Below are positions 10,073-19,348 of a stretch of 64,000 nucleotides of DNA, piece by piece. Position 1 is the stretch's first letter, and each line of letters opens with the position of its first letter. The notes under the pieces were generated by a model. The model saw only the letters and a list, made by a program, of their open reading frames with translations. It was not told the DNA's origin and made no database searches. The stretch comes from JACMQX01 sp044225675 (GTDB lineage Bacteria; Pseudomonadota; Gammaproteobacteria; Burkholderiales; Burkholderiaceae_C). The stretch lies in NCBI GenBank assembly GCA_044225675.1, contig JBGAIH010000012.1, forward strand, positions 73,552 through 137,551, read 5' to 3'. The position numbers and the translations under genes are program-made.

Positions 10073-11578
10073 GTGGCCCTCAAGCTCTTCAAGCGCGAGC
10101 AGCACTCGCTGTTCGGCGAGATCCTGGACTGGATGCTCACGCCGCTGCTGCTGCTCTGGCCCGTCAGCCTGGCACTGACCTGGCTGGTCGCGCAGGGCAT
10201 CGCCAACAAGCCTTTCGACCGCGCTCTCGAGTACAACGTGCGCGTCGTCGCGCAGCTCGTGGGCGTGCGCAACAACCGCGTGGTGTTCAACCTGCCGCAG
10301 CCGGCCAGCGAGCTGCTGCGCGCCGACGACGCCGACCTCGTCTACTTCCAGGTGCAGGGCACGCACGGTGAATTCCTCAGCGGCGAGCGCGCGCTGCCCC
10401 TGCCGCCCGAGGACGACAGCCAGGACATCGGCACGGTTCACCTGCGCGACGACGAGATCCGCGGCCTGGAAATCCGTGTGGCCTACACCTGGGTCAAGCT
10501 CGACCTGCCCGGCAAGCCGGTGCTGGTGCAGGTGGCCGAGACGCGCGAGAAGCGCTCGGTGCTCGCGACGGAAATCATCAAGGGCGTGATGCTGCCCCAG
10601 TTCGTCATCCTGCCGCTGGCGGTGCTGCTGGTCTGGCTCGCTCTGGTGCGCGGCATCAAGCCGCTCAACGAGCTCGAAGAGCGCATCCGCGCGCGCAAGC
10701 CCGACGATCTGTCGGCCCTGGACGACCACGCAGTGCCGCTCGAAGTCGCGCCGCTGGTGTCGTCGGTCAACGACCTGCTCACGCGTCTGGAAGACTCGAT
10801 TGCCACCCAGAAGCGCTTCCTCGCCGACGCGGCGCATCAGCTCAAGACGCCGCTGGCCGGCCTGCGCATGCAGGCGGACCTCGCCCAGCGCGAGGGCTCC
10901 AGCGCCGAGGAGCTCAAGCAGTCGCTCAAGCAGATCGGCCGCGCCAGCGTGCGCGCGACCCACACCGTCAACCAGCTGCTGGCGCTGGCGCGGGCCGAGA
11001 GCAGCAGCGGCGCGCGCCAGCGCCAGCCCTGCGACCTGGCGCGCCTGACCATGGATGTGGTGCAGGACTCGATCACCCGCGCCATGGACAAGCACATCGA
11101 CCTGGGCTATGACGGCCCGCAACCCGGGGCCCCGGGCGTGCGGCTGCTGGGCAACCCGACGCTGCTCAAGGAGCTGATCCGCAACCTGCTGGACAACGCC
11201 ATCAACTACACGCCATCGAGCCCGAGCCACCCCGGCGTGATCACGGCCCGCGTGATGGCCGACCCGTTCGGCAAGGTGCTGATCCTGCGCGTCGAGGACT
11301 CCGGCCCCGGCATTCCCGCCGCAGAGCGCGAACTGGTGTTCCAGCCCTTTTATCGCGCGCTCGGCATGGAGGCTGACGGCTCGGGCCTGGGCCTGCCGAT
11401 CGTGCAGGAAATCGCGCGCCAGCATGACGCCACCGTCACGCTGGAGGACGCGCATCCCGGCCAGGTGCCGCCGGGTGCCAGCTTCAGCGTGCGCTTTGCC
11501 TCCTGGTCGCCCGACGAAGCCCCGGCCGACGACCCGACGGGCGCATCGCCCCGCGCGCTGCCTCAGGCCGGCTTGTAG
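10073..11578 (+). CDS. Sensor histidine kinase (TctE-like, 2CSK_N type)
   Basis: 501 residues from a GTG start. Two membrane helices (about 22-41 and 171-192) enclose a periplasmic domain of the two-component kinase N-terminal type. Then come a HAMP-like linker, the dimerisation helix with phospho-His255 (DAAHQLKTP), the N box (LIRNLLDNAINYTP), G1 (VEDSGPGIP) and G2 (GSGLGLPIV). It acts with the upstream regulator. The last codons overlap the convergent GST gene by 16 bp, so the Pro/Asp-rich tail is probably a late extension. Confidence 0.9.
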   Translation: MALKLFKREQHSLFGEILDWMLTPLLLLWPVSLALTWLVAQGIANKPFDRALEYNVRVVAQLVGVRNNRVVFNLPQPASELLRADDADLVYFQVQGTHGEFLSGERALPLPPEDDSQDIGTVHLRDDEIRGLEIRVAYTWVKLDLPGKPVLVQVAETREKRSVLATEIIKGVMLPQFVILPLAVLLVWLALVRGIKPLNELEERIRARKPDDLSALDDHAVPLEVAPLVSSVNDLLTRLEDSIATQKRFLADAAHQLKTPLAGLRMQADLAQREGSSAEELKQSLKQIGRASVRATHTVNQLLALARAESSSGARQRQPCDLARLTMDVVQDSITRAMDKHIDLGYDGPQPGAPGVRLLGNPTLLKELIRNLLDNAINYTPSSPSHPGVITARVMADPFGKVLILRVEDSGPGIPAAERELVFQPFYRALGMEADGSGLGLPIVQEIARQHDATVTLEDAHPGQVPPGASFSVRFASWSPDEAPADDPTGASPRALPQAGL

Positions 11579-12222
11579 AGGCTCAGCTGCAGGCGCTCGC
11601 GCTCGATCGCGCGGGCCACGGGCGGCAATTGCGCCAGGCGCTGCACATGGGCCCACAGCGCGGGAAACTCCTCGGGATCGATCCCGGTCATCGTGCCCCA
11701 GCGCAGCAGCGTGAGCGCATAGGGATCGAGCGGCCCGAGCTTCGCGCCGCCCAGGAAGGCGCGGCCCTGCGCCGCCATGGCCTGGGCCATGGCGTCCAGC
11801 TCGCCGACCATGCCGCGGTACAGCTGCGCGGCATGCCGGCGCAGTTCGGGAAACACCGCCTCGTCCGCCGCGAACTTGTGCGGCATGAAGTAATGGGTGA
11901 AGGTGGTGTGCACCGTGTTGTTCATCCAGGCCAGCGTCTCCAGCACGCGGATGCGGGCCAGCGCGTCCGCAGGCAGGAAGCCGGCCTCCGGAAAGCGCGC
12001 GTCCAGCCAGGCGCAGATGGCGACGATCTGGGTGATCACCTGGTCGCCGTCGACCAGCACCGGCACCTGGCCGCGCGGGTTGATGGCGAGGTACTCGGGC
12101 TGGTAGTTCTCGCCCTTGTGCAGTTTCACCATCGCCGGCTCGAACGGCGCACCTGCCGCTTCCAGCAGCGTGTGGGGAACGAAGGAGCAGGCACCGGGGG
12201 CAAAGTACAGCTTGAGCGTCAT
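11563..12222 (-). CDS. Glutathione S-transferase family protein
   Basis: 219 residues. The N-terminal thioredoxin-like domain begins MTLKLYFAPGACSFVPHTLLEAAG, with the catalytic Ser/Cys region of beta-type bacterial GSTs, and has the glutathione-contact cis-Pro stretch RGQVPVLVDGD. The C-terminal domain is all helical. The substrate is not evident. It lies 19 bp downstream of the SPOR gene on the same strand, in a run SET-birA-SPOR-GST. Tail-to-tail overlap with the kinase gene is 16 bp. Confidence 0.9.
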   Translation of the reverse strand: MTLKLYFAPGACSFVPHTLLEAAGAPFEPAMVKLHKGENYQPEYLAINPRGQVPVLVDGDQVITQIVAICAWLDARFPEAGFLPADALARIRVLETLAWMNNTVHTTFTHYFMPHKFAADEAVFPELRRHAAQLYRGMVGELDAMAQAMAAQGRAFLGGAKLGPLDPYALTLLRWGTMTGIDPEEFPALWAHVQRLAQLPPVARAIERERLQLSLYKPA

Positions 12223-12241
12223 GGGAAGTGTCTCTCGTCGG

Positions 12242-12910
12242 TCAGGCGCGGCAGGCGCGCAGCGGTTTGCCGGCCAGGGCCGGCTTGAGTCCATCGATCT
12301 GGGCGCGCAGCGCGTCGTCGACGGCAGCGAAGCGCAGCATCTGGCCGCGCACCTCGGGCCGATCCTGCACGACCCGCGCCGTGCGCACGCCGCGCTGCAC
12401 CAGGGTCGCCAACTGCGTGTTGGCGGCGCCCTGCGAGTCGAAGTTGCCCAGCGAGATGCCGGGCTCGAGCGCGGGATTGAGCGGGGCTTCGAATGAAATC
12501 TTGAGCGCGCGCAGCTCGGCCTTCTTCTTGTTGAGTGCGTCCGTGCTCGCGAACTTGCCCATGTAGATCGTCCAGCGCGCCGGCTCCACCGCGCTCTCCA
12601 GGCTCCAGGCGCCCGCAGGCAGCGCTGGCTCCAGCGCCTGGCGCAGTTGGGCGGACTGCCTGTCGTCGAACAGCCCGGCCTGCAGGCATTCGGCGGCGCG
12701 GGGCGCGGCCTGAGCGATGGGGCTGGTCTCCGCACTGCGGGCTTCGTCGGCGCCGAGAATGCGCACGGCCTCGGGACGGATCTGCTGGTCCAGCCGCTGG
12801 GGCTCGGACTGCTGCACCGGAGCGAAGCCGTAGGGCTGCAGCATGCCGTGCGACCAGGCGAAGTACGCACCATTGGCCAGCACGAGCGCGAGGACGAGCA
12901 ACCTCAGCAT
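12242..12910 (-). CDS. SPOR-domain membrane protein
   Basis: 222 residues: one N-terminal membrane anchor (LRLLVLALVLANGAYFAW, about 2-20), a variable linker, then a SPOR-like domain (about 108-180; ARWTIYMGKFAS...GISLGNFDSQGAANTQLATLVQRG). SPOR domains bind denuded peptidoglycan at division sites, so a periplasmic cell-envelope role is inferred. It starts 6 bp after the birA stop, so the two are translationally close. Confidence 0.75.
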   Translation of the reverse strand: MLRLLVLALVLANGAYFAWSHGMLQPYGFAPVQQSEPQRLDQQIRPEAVRILGADEARSAETSPIAQAAPRAAECLQAGLFDDRQSAQLRQALEPALPAGAWSLESAVEPARWTIYMGKFASTDALNKKKAELRALKISFEAPLNPALEPGISLGNFDSQGAANTQLATLVQRGVRTARVVQDRPEVRGQMLRFAAVDDALRAQIDGLKPALAGKPLRACRA

Positions 12911-12916
12911 GGCGGG

Positions 12917-13717
12917 TCAGGCGGCGCCCTCGGCCCGCGGCCGGACGCTGACTTCGGAACTGGTGATCTGCTTCATGCCGTGCGCAGTATGCACCAGCAG
13001 CGCGCCGTCCGGCCCGACGCCGCTGGCCGTGCCCTGCGTCACGCCACCGGCACCGTCGCTCACGCTCACCGTGCGTCCGCGAAGCGCGTCGCGCGCGGCG
13101 AACCGCGCCTGCAGCGGCGCAAATCCGGTCTGGGCGAAGGCCAGCAGGGTCTTCACCAGCGGCGCGGCGATGCGGCCCAGCGCTTCGGGTGCACTGGCCT
13201 GCGGATCGAGCTCGGACAGGGCAGCGGGGGGCGTGGACAGCCCCTCGCCGTCGCGCGGCGCGATGTTCACGCCGATGCCCACCACGGCATAGCGCTGGCC
13301 GCCCGTTGCGGCCGTCTCCACCAGAATGCCGGCCAGCTTGCGGTCCCCGGACGCGTCAGACAGCCACAGGTCATTGGGCCATTTGAGCCGGATGGCCGGA
13401 TGCAGGCTCTCGGCCACGCTCAGGCCCACGGCCAGCGACAGGCCGGACCAGTCGCGCGGCTGCAGCGCCAGACCCAGCGAGAACATCAGCGACTGCCCCA
13501 CGTCGCTGTGCCAGACGCGGCCGAGGCGTCCCCGCCCGGCGGTCTGCCGCTCGGCCACCAGCAGCACCGGCTCCAGCCGGCCCGCACGTGCCCGCCGCAT
13601 CAGTTCGCTGTTCGACGAATCCACCTCGGGCAGGATCTCGACCGAAAAATCCGGCATCAGCGGATGGACCGCCTCCCAGATCGCTTCGGCGGGCCACCGC
13701 AGCGGCGACAGTTCCAT
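12917..13717 (-). CDS. birA: Biotin--[acetyl-CoA-carboxylase] ligase
   Basis: 266 residues. It activates biotin with ATP and transfers it to the carboxyl-carrier protein. The biotinyl-AMP loop is visible as GRGRLGRVWHS, followed by KWPNDLW and KLAGILVE. It lacks the N-terminal helix-turn-helix of the E. coli protein, so it is a ligase without the bio repressor function. The ATG at 13717 is used; the frame is open upstream but without homology. It lies 17 bp after the SET gene. Confidence 0.92.
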   Translation of the reverse strand: MELSPLRWPAEAIWEAVHPLMPDFSVEILPEVDSSNSELMRRARAGRLEPVLLVAERQTAGRGRLGRVWHSDVGQSLMFSLGLALQPRDWSGLSLAVGLSVAESLHPAIRLKWPNDLWLSDASGDRKLAGILVETAATGGQRYAVVGIGVNIAPRDGEGLSTPPAALSELDPQASAPEALGRIAAPLVKTLLAFAQTGFAPLQARFAARDALRGRTVSVSDGAGGVTQGTASGVGPDGALLVHTAHGMKQITSSEVSVRPRAEGAA

Positions 13718-13734
13718 GCGCCGTCTTCCTTCTT

Positions 13735-14256
13735 CTAGCGGCCGCGCTTGGGCGCCAGCAGCGTGCCGCGGCACTTGCGCGCGCCGCACCAGCAGGGGTA
13801 CTGGGCCTTGAGCTTGGGGGTGTAGCGCTCGTCGATGATCAGGCCGTAGTCGTAGTTGAGCTCTTCGCCCGCCTTGATGTTGCGCAGCGCCTTGATGAAC
13901 ACCCGGCCATCCTGCTCGTCGGCCTCGCAGTTGGCGTCGCAGCTGTGGTTGATCCAGCGCGACGAATTGCCGCCGTGCTTGGCGTCGATCACATGGTCTT
14001 CGTCGATGTGGAAGTAGAACGTGTGGTTGGGGTCCTTCGGATCATGCGGGTGGCGGCGCAGCGCCTCCTTCCAGTTGATGATCTCGCCCACATATTCGAT
14101 GATGATTTCGCCCTCGGGAATGTCCTGCACCGCGAACACCCCCTTGCCATGAACGCCCGACTTGCGGGTCTGGATGCGGCGGCCCGCCGGAACGGCCGGC
14201 GCGGCGGCTGGCGCCCTGGCTGCGGATTTCGCCTTGGGGCGGGATTTTTCAGGCAT
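13735..14256 (-). CDS. SET-domain lysine methyltransferase
   Basis: 173 residues. A basic Ala/Pro/Lys-rich N-terminus (1-25) is followed by a complete SET domain: GKGVFAVQDIPEGEIIIEYVGE, the pseudoknot motif WINHSCDANC with ELNYDYG, and a post-SET zinc motif CWCGARKCRG. All residues needed for S-adenosylmethionine binding and the active-site tyrosine appear present. SET enzymes are typical of eukaryotic chromatin; bacterial ones are scattered and their targets mostly unknown. A DNA-binding protein target is possible given the basic tail, but this is a guess. Confidence 0.88.
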   Translation of the reverse strand: MPEKSRPKAKSAARAPAAAPAVPAGRRIQTRKSGVHGKGVFAVQDIPEGEIIIEYVGEIINWKEALRRHPHDPKDPNHTFYFHIDEDHVIDAKHGGNSSRWINHSCDANCEADEQDGRVFIKALRNIKAGEELNYDYGLIIDERYTPKLKAQYPCWCGARKCRGTLLAPKRGR

Positions 14257-14277
14257 CGGAAAACTCTGTTAAGTTGA

Positions 14278-14316
14278 ATGTGCACACACGCGCGCGTACA
14301 CGTGTGCGTGCGCGCG
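14278..14316. repeat. 39-bp alternating purine-pyrimidine tract (Z-DNA-prone)
   Basis: Every base from 14278 to 14316 alternates purine and pyrimidine, mostly CG and CA/TG steps. It lies in the 86-bp gap between the divergent SET and redoxin genes, where negative supercoiling would favour Z-DNA. Confidence 0.85.
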
Positions 14317-14342
14317 AAGGGCCGATTGTAGGAGTTCACACC

Positions 14343-14894
14343 ATGAAGATTTCCAGGCGCGACATCGTCACTGCGGCGCTGGCCTCGGCAGCGCCGGCGC
14401 TGGGCCTGCGTGCGCAGACACCGCAGGACGCTCCTTCCGCCGCCAGCGTGGCGGCGCAGGAAGCCCGCGCACCCGCGCTGCCGGCCCTCGGCACGGCGCT
14501 CGCGCTGCGCCCGGTGCCGCTGCTTGGCGGCGGCCAGTTCGAGCCGGCGCGGGCGCAGGGCAAGGTGCTCGTGGTGTACTGGTGGGCCAGCTGGTGCCCC
14601 TTCTGCGCGGTCCAGAGTCCCCACATCGAGGCGCTGTGGCGCAAGAACCGGGCTCGCGGCCTGGAGGTGCTGGCTCTGTCGATCGACCGCCGCGCGCAGG
14701 AGGCTGTTGCCTACATGAAGAAAAAAGGTTACACCTTCCCGGCCGCGATGCTCACGCCGGAAGTGGCGACAATGCTGCCCAAACCGAAGGGGCTCCCGGT
14801 CACGGTCGTGCGCGGCCGTGACGGCAAGGTCGTGTTTGCCGAAAGCGGCGAGATGTTCCCCGAAGATATTGAAGGATTGGCCAAGTTCCTATGA
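14343..14894 (+). CDS. TlpA-like thiol-disulfide oxidoreductase, exported
   Basis: 183 residues. The N-terminus MKISRRDIVTAALASAAPALG carries a twin-arginine motif and ends near AQT, suggesting Tat export. A thioredoxin fold follows with the redox pair Cys85-Cys88 (WASWCPFC). It probably reduces or oxidises disulfides in the periplasm. The ATG at 14343 is chosen because it begins the signal peptide. Its stop overlaps the topB start by 4 bp (ATGA). Confidence 0.88.
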   Translation: MKISRRDIVTAALASAAPALGLRAQTPQDAPSAASVAAQEARAPALPALGTALALRPVPLLGGGQFEPARAQGKVLVVYWWASWCPFCAVQSPHIEALWRKNRARGLEVLALSIDRRAQEAVAYMKKKGYTFPAAMLTPEVATMLPKPKGLPVTVVRGRDGKVVFAESGEMFPEDIEGLAKFL

Positions 14895-17857
14895 CGAAGA
14901 CGTTGGTTATTGCAGAAAAGCCCTCGGTCGCGCAGGACATCGTGCGCGCGCTGACACCCACCGCCGGCAAGTTCGAAAAGCACGAGGACCATTTCGAGAA
15001 CGAGAAATACGTCGTCACCAGCGCCGTGGGCCACCTGGTGGAAATCCAGGCGCCCGAGCAGTTCGACGTCAAGCGCGGCAAGTGGAGCTTTGCCCACCTG
15101 CCGGTGATTCCGCCCTACTTCGACCTCAAGCCGGTCGACAAGACCAAGTCGCGCCTCAACGCGGTCGTCAAGCAGGCCAAGCGCAAGGACGTCACGGAAC
15201 TCATCAACGCCTGTGACGCGGGACGCGAGGGCGAACTCATCTTCCGCCTGATCGAGCAGTACGCCGGCGGCGCCAAGCCGCTGGGCAAGCCGGTGCGGCG
15301 CCTCTGGCTGCAGTCCATGACGCCCCAGGCCATCCGCGACGGCTTTGCCGATCTGCGCTCCGAAAAGCAGATGCAGGGCCTGGCCAGCGCGGCGCGCTCG
15401 CGCTCGGAGGCCGACTGGCTCGTCGGCATCAATGGCACGCGCGCGCTCACCGCCTTCAATTCGCGCGACGGCGGCTTCTTCCTCACCACCGTGGGCCGGG
15501 TGCAGACCCCGACGCTCTCGGTCGTGGTCGAGCGCGAGGAGCAGATCCGCAAGTTCGTCAGCCGCGACTACTGGGAAATCCACGCGAGCTTCCTCGCCGA
15601 GGCGGGTGAATACAGCGCCAAGTGGTTCGATCCCGGCCACAGGAAGGATCCGGACGATGCCGAGAAAAAGGCCGACCGCGTCTGGTCGCACAAGGAGGCC
15701 CTGGCCATTGCCGAGGCGGTGCGCGGCAAGTCCGCCAGCGTCACCGAAGAGTCCAAGCCCACCACCCAGGCCTCGCCCCTGCTGTTCGACCTGACCTCGC
15801 TGCAGCGCGAGGCCAACGGCCGCTTCGGCTATTCGGCCAAGACCACGCTCCAGCTGGCGCAGAGCCTGTACGAGCGCCACAAGGCCCTGACCTACCCGCG
15901 GACCGACTCGCGCGCACTGCCCGAGGACTACCTGCCCGTGGTCAAGGACACGCTCAAGATGCTCGCCGGCAGCGACATGCGGCACCTGGCGCCCTTCGCG
16001 CGCCAGGCCATCGACGGCAACTACGTCAAGCCGAGCAAGCGCATCTTCGACAACGCCAAGGTCAGCGACCACTTTGCCATCATCCCCACGCTGCAGGCGC
16101 CCAGCGGCCTGTCCGACGCCGAGCAGAAGCTCTACGACCTGGTCGTCAAGCGCTTCCTGTCGGTGTTCTTCCCGAGCGCGGAATTCATGGTGACCACGCG
16201 CATCAGCCAGGCCGTGGGCCACAGCTTCAAGACCGAGGGCAAGGTCCTGGTCAAGCCCGGCTGGCTGGCCATCTGGGGCAAGGAGGCGGCCGCCGAGATC
16301 GCCGACGCGAAGGAAGGCGACAAGGGCCAGGCGCTCGTGCCCGTCAAGCCCGGCGAGCTGGTCCGTGCCGAGACCGTCGAGCCCAAGGGCCTGAAGACCC
16401 GCCCGCCGGCGCGCTACTCCGAAGCCACGCTGCTGGGCGCGATGGAAGGCGCCGGCAAGCTGGTGGAAGACGACGAGCTGCGCGAGGCCATGCAGGAAAA
16501 AGGCCTGGGCACGCCGGCCACCCGCTCGTCCATCATCGAAGGCCTGATTGCCGAGAAGTACATGCTGCGCGAAGGCCGCGAGCTGATCCCCACGGCCAAG
16601 GCCTTTCAGCTCATGACGCTGCTGCGCGGCCTGGGCGTCGAGGAGCTGTCCAAGCCCGAGCTGACCGGCGAGTGGGAGTACAAGCTCGCGCAGATGGAGC
16701 ACGGCAAGCTCTCGCGCGAGGAGTTCATGCGCGAGATCGCGCGCATGACGGAGCACATCGTCAAGAAGGCCAAGGAGTACGACCGCGACACCGTGCCGGG
16801 CGACTACGCCACGCTGGCCACGCCATGCCCGAACTGCGGCGGCATCGTCAAGGAAAACTACCGCCGCTACACCTGCACCGGCAAGGACGGCAACTCCGAA
16901 GGCTGCGGCTTCTCGTTCGGCAAGACGCCGGCCGGCCGCACCTTCGAGGCGGCAGAAGTCGAGCAGTTCCTGCGCGACAAGAAGATCGGCCCGCTCGAGG
17001 GCTTCCGCTCCAAGGCGGGCTGGCCCTTCACCGCCGAGATCGTGCTCAAGTACAGCGACGACGACAGGAACTGGAAGCTCGAGTTCGACTTCGGTGACGA
17101 CCGCGACGCGGCCGAGACCGGCGAGATCGTCGACTTCAGCGCCCAGCAGTCGCTTGGCCCCTGCCCCAAGTGCGGTGGCCGCGTGTTCGAGCATGGCAAG
17201 AACTACGTCTGCGAACGCTCGGTGCCCACGGCCCAGCAGCCCACGCCGAGCTGCGACTTCAAGACCGGGCAGATCATCCTGCAGCAGCCGGTCGTGCGCG
17301 AGCAGATGGAAAAGCTCCTGTCCACCGGCAAGACCGACCTGCTCGACAAGTTCGTGTCCATGCGCACGCGCCGCGCGTTCAAGGCCTTCCTGGCCTGGGA
17401 CGCCGAGGCCGGCAAGGTGAACTTCGAGTTCGCACCGTCCAAGTTCCCGCCGCGCAAGACGGCGGCGGGGCGGGCGGGCGCGCCGGCGGTCGCTTCCGGC
17501 GGCGCGCCCGCCAAGCGGGCCGCCGGCAAGGCCGCTGCCAAAGCCGCACCGGCCAAGAAGGCGCCGGCCAAAAAGGCCGGCGGCAAGACCGCAGGCGCGG
17601 CCAAGGCGCCGCGCAAGCCCGCCACCGGCGGCGCGGGCCTTGCGCCCAGCGCAGCGCTGGCCGCCGTCATCGGCAACAAGCCGCTGCCGCGCACGCAGGT
17701 CATCAAGAAGCTGTGGGACTACATCAAGGCCAATGGCCTGCAGGACGCCAAGGACAAGCGCGCGATCAACGCCGACGCGAAGCTCAAGCCCGTGTTCGGC
17801 AAGGACCAGGTCACGATGTTCGAGCTGGCCGGCATCGTCGGCAAGCACCTGGGCTGA
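14891..17857 (+). CDS. topB: DNA topoisomerase III with a C-terminal SWIB/MDM2 domain
   Basis: 988 residues, longer than the ~650 of E. coli TopB. The TOPRIM domain starts at LVIAEKPSVAQDIVRAL; the nucleophile region is ALTYPRTDSRALPEDY. Two zinc ribbons follow (CPNCGGIVKENYRRYTC and CPKCGGRVFEHGKNYVC). After a Lys/Ala-rich linker comes a SWIB domain in the last ~75 residues (PRTQVIKKLWDYIKANGLQD...MFELAGIVGKHLG). The type IA enzyme decatenates DNA; the SWIB domain is chromatin-like and its role here is unknown. It is coupled to the redoxin gene. Confidence 0.95.
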   Translation: MTKTLVIAEKPSVAQDIVRALTPTAGKFEKHEDHFENEKYVVTSAVGHLVEIQAPEQFDVKRGKWSFAHLPVIPPYFDLKPVDKTKSRLNAVVKQAKRKDVTELINACDAGREGELIFRLIEQYAGGAKPLGKPVRRLWLQSMTPQAIRDGFADLRSEKQMQGLASAARSRSEADWLVGINGTRALTAFNSRDGGFFLTTVGRVQTPTLSVVVEREEQIRKFVSRDYWEIHASFLAEAGEYSAKWFDPGHRKDPDDAEKKADRVWSHKEALAIAEAVRGKSASVTEESKPTTQASPLLFDLTSLQREANGRFGYSAKTTLQLAQSLYERHKALTYPRTDSRALPEDYLPVVKDTLKMLAGSDMRHLAPFARQAIDGNYVKPSKRIFDNAKVSDHFAIIPTLQAPSGLSDAEQKLYDLVVKRFLSVFFPSAEFMVTTRISQAVGHSFKTEGKVLVKPGWLAIWGKEAAAEIADAKEGDKGQALVPVKPGELVRAETVEPKGLKTRPPARYSEATLLGAMEGAGKLVEDDELREAMQEKGLGTPATRSSIIEGLIAEKYMLREGRELIPTAKAFQLMTLLRGLGVEELSKPELTGEWEYKLAQMEHGKLSREEFMREIARMTEHIVKKAKEYDRDTVPGDYATLATPCPNCGGIVKENYRRYTCTGKDGNSEGCGFSFGKTPAGRTFEAAEVEQFLRDKKIGPLEGFRSKAGWPFTAEIVLKYSDDDRNWKLEFDFGDDRDAAETGEIVDFSAQQSLGPCPKCGGRVFEHGKNYVCERSVPTAQQPTPSCDFKTGQIILQQPVVREQMEKLLSTGKTDLLDKFVSMRTRRAFKAFLAWDAEAGKVNFEFAPSKFPPRKTAAGRAGAPAVASGGAPAKRAAGKAAAKAAPAKKAPAKKAGGKTAGAAKAPRKPATGGAGLAPSAALAAVIGNKPLPRTQVIKKLWDYIKANGLQDAKDKRAINADAKLKPVFGKDQVTMFELAGIVGKHLG

Positions 17858-17890
17858 GCCGCAGGCACAAGGCTGCGCCGCCCCCTCGCC

Positions 17891-18709
17891 TCAGCGTTTC
17901 TCGCCGCGCGACAGCAGCTGCGTGGCGGCCAGCAGCACGGTCGTCACCACGATGATGAGCGTGGAGATCGCGGCAATCGTCGGGTCCACCTGGTCGCGCA
18001 GCGCGTTGAACATGTTGCGCGTCAGGGTGGAGTTGTCGCCTCCGGATACGAACAGCGACACGATGATCTCGTCGAACGAGGTCAGGAAGGCCAGCACCGC
18101 GCCCGTGAGCACCGAAAAGCGGATCTGCGGCAGCGTGATCTGCAAAAAAGCCTGGGTGCGCGAGGCGCCCAGGCTGCACGCCACCCGCTCCTGGTTCAGG
18201 TCGAAGGACTTGAGCGCCGAGCTGACCACCATCATCACCACCGGTACGGCCAGCATGCTGTGCGCGAGCACCAGGCCGGGCAATGTGTTGACCAGCTTGA
18301 GCCGCACGAAGGCATAGAACACGCCGGTGCCCACGAGAATCACCGGCACCACCATCGGCGCCAGCAGCACCATCGTCAGCAGGCCCGCATGGCGCAGCCG
18401 CGACACGTGCAGGCCATAGGCCGCCAGCGTGCCCAGCGGCGTGGCCACCAGGGCCGTGAGAACGCCGGCCTTGAGCGAGGTGGCCGTGGCCTGCATCCAC
18501 GACACCGAGCCGAAGTAGCTCTGGTACCAGCGCAGCGACCACTGGCGCGGCGGAAACTCCAGATACTGCGAGGCCGAGAAGCTCATCGGGATCACCAGCA
18601 GCGTGGGCATCACGAGGAACACCAGCACGAGCACGCCGACGACGTACAGCCACAGCCGTGCGCCATGGGTCACCTGGGTTTCGGTGGCGGGGCGGCGCAG
18701 CCAGCTCAC
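17891..18709 (-). CDS. PotC-like ABC transporter permease
   Basis: 272 residues, six membrane helices, of the spermidine/putrescine-type permease family. The cytoplasmic EAA-type loop is ACSLGASRTQAFLQITLPQIR. The GTG start at 18709 follows GGGAGG and overlaps the stop of the upstream permease by 4 bp. No ATPase or substrate-binding protein of this system is in the window and the partner permease is truncated, so this intact gene is probably functionally orphaned. Confidence 0.85.
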   Translation of the reverse strand: MSWLRRPATETQVTHGARLWLYVVGVLVLVFLVMPTLLVIPMSFSASQYLEFPPRQWSLRWYQSYFGSVSWMQATATSLKAGVLTALVATPLGTLAAYGLHVSRLRHAGLLTMVLLAPMVVPVILVGTGVFYAFVRLKLVNTLPGLVLAHSMLAVPVVMMVVSSALKSFDLNQERVACSLGASRTQAFLQITLPQIRFSVLTGAVLAFLTSFDEIIVSLFVSGGDNSTLTRNMFNALRDQVDPTIAAISTLIIVVTTVLLAATQLLSRGEKR

Positions 18710-19345
18710 GGCGCCTCCCGGCTGCGCAGCACATCGTCCATGCGCACGAGGCGCGAGGCTGCGGCCACCAGCGCGAAGGTCATCACCAGCAGCACCACGC
18801 CCAGCGCGCTGGCCGCACCCCAGTTGAAGAAGATCTCGATGTCGTTGGCGATCCGGCTGGACACCATGATGACCTTTCCGCCGCCGAGAACGGCCGGCGT
18901 GACGTAGAACCCCAGGCACAGGATGAACACGATCAGGCAGCCCGAGGCCAGCCCCGGCAGCGACAGCGGCACGAACACCTTCCAGAACGCGCGCGCCGGG
19001 CTCGCGCCGAGGTTGGCGGCCGCCTTCATGTAGTCGCGGTCGATGCCGCGCATCGTCGCGTACAGCGGCAGCACCAGGAAGGGCAGCATCACGTGCACCG
19101 TGCCGATCAGCGTGCCGGTCATGTTGTGCGCCAGCGCCAGCGGCTCGCTCCACAGGCCCAGCTCCATGCCCCAGCGGTTGATCAGGCCGCCGCGCTGCAG
19201 CAGCACCAGCCAGGCATAGGTGCGCACCGGCAGCGACGTCCACAGCGGCAACAGCACCGCGATCATGCACAGGTTGGCCGCGCGGCGCGGCAGCCCGGAC
19301 AGGAAGTACGCGAGCGGATAGCCCAGCACGACGCCTGCGCTGCTG
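18706..19345 (-). pseudogene. PotB-like ABC permease, 5'-truncated
   Basis: The frame encodes the last ~210 residues of a PotB-type permease; the recognisable match begins at SSAGVVLGYPLAYFL, roughly residue 65 of a normal ~280-residue protein. The first membrane helix and periplasmic start are missing. Upstream of about 19345 the sequence is the 3' end of the Bug-receptor gene in another frame, so a deletion has joined the two. A GTG at 19329 could start a short product. The EAA loop (AANLGASPARAFWKVFVPLS) remains intact. Confidence 0.75.
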
Positions 19346-19348
19346 ACC

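Noticed and set aside
14729..17848. Very long open frame antisense to topB
   Set aside because: Long antisense frames are normal in high-GC genes; it lies entirely opposite a well-conserved gene and shows no family match. The same applies to frames opposite 21.4-25.2 kb and 53.8-57.9 kb.
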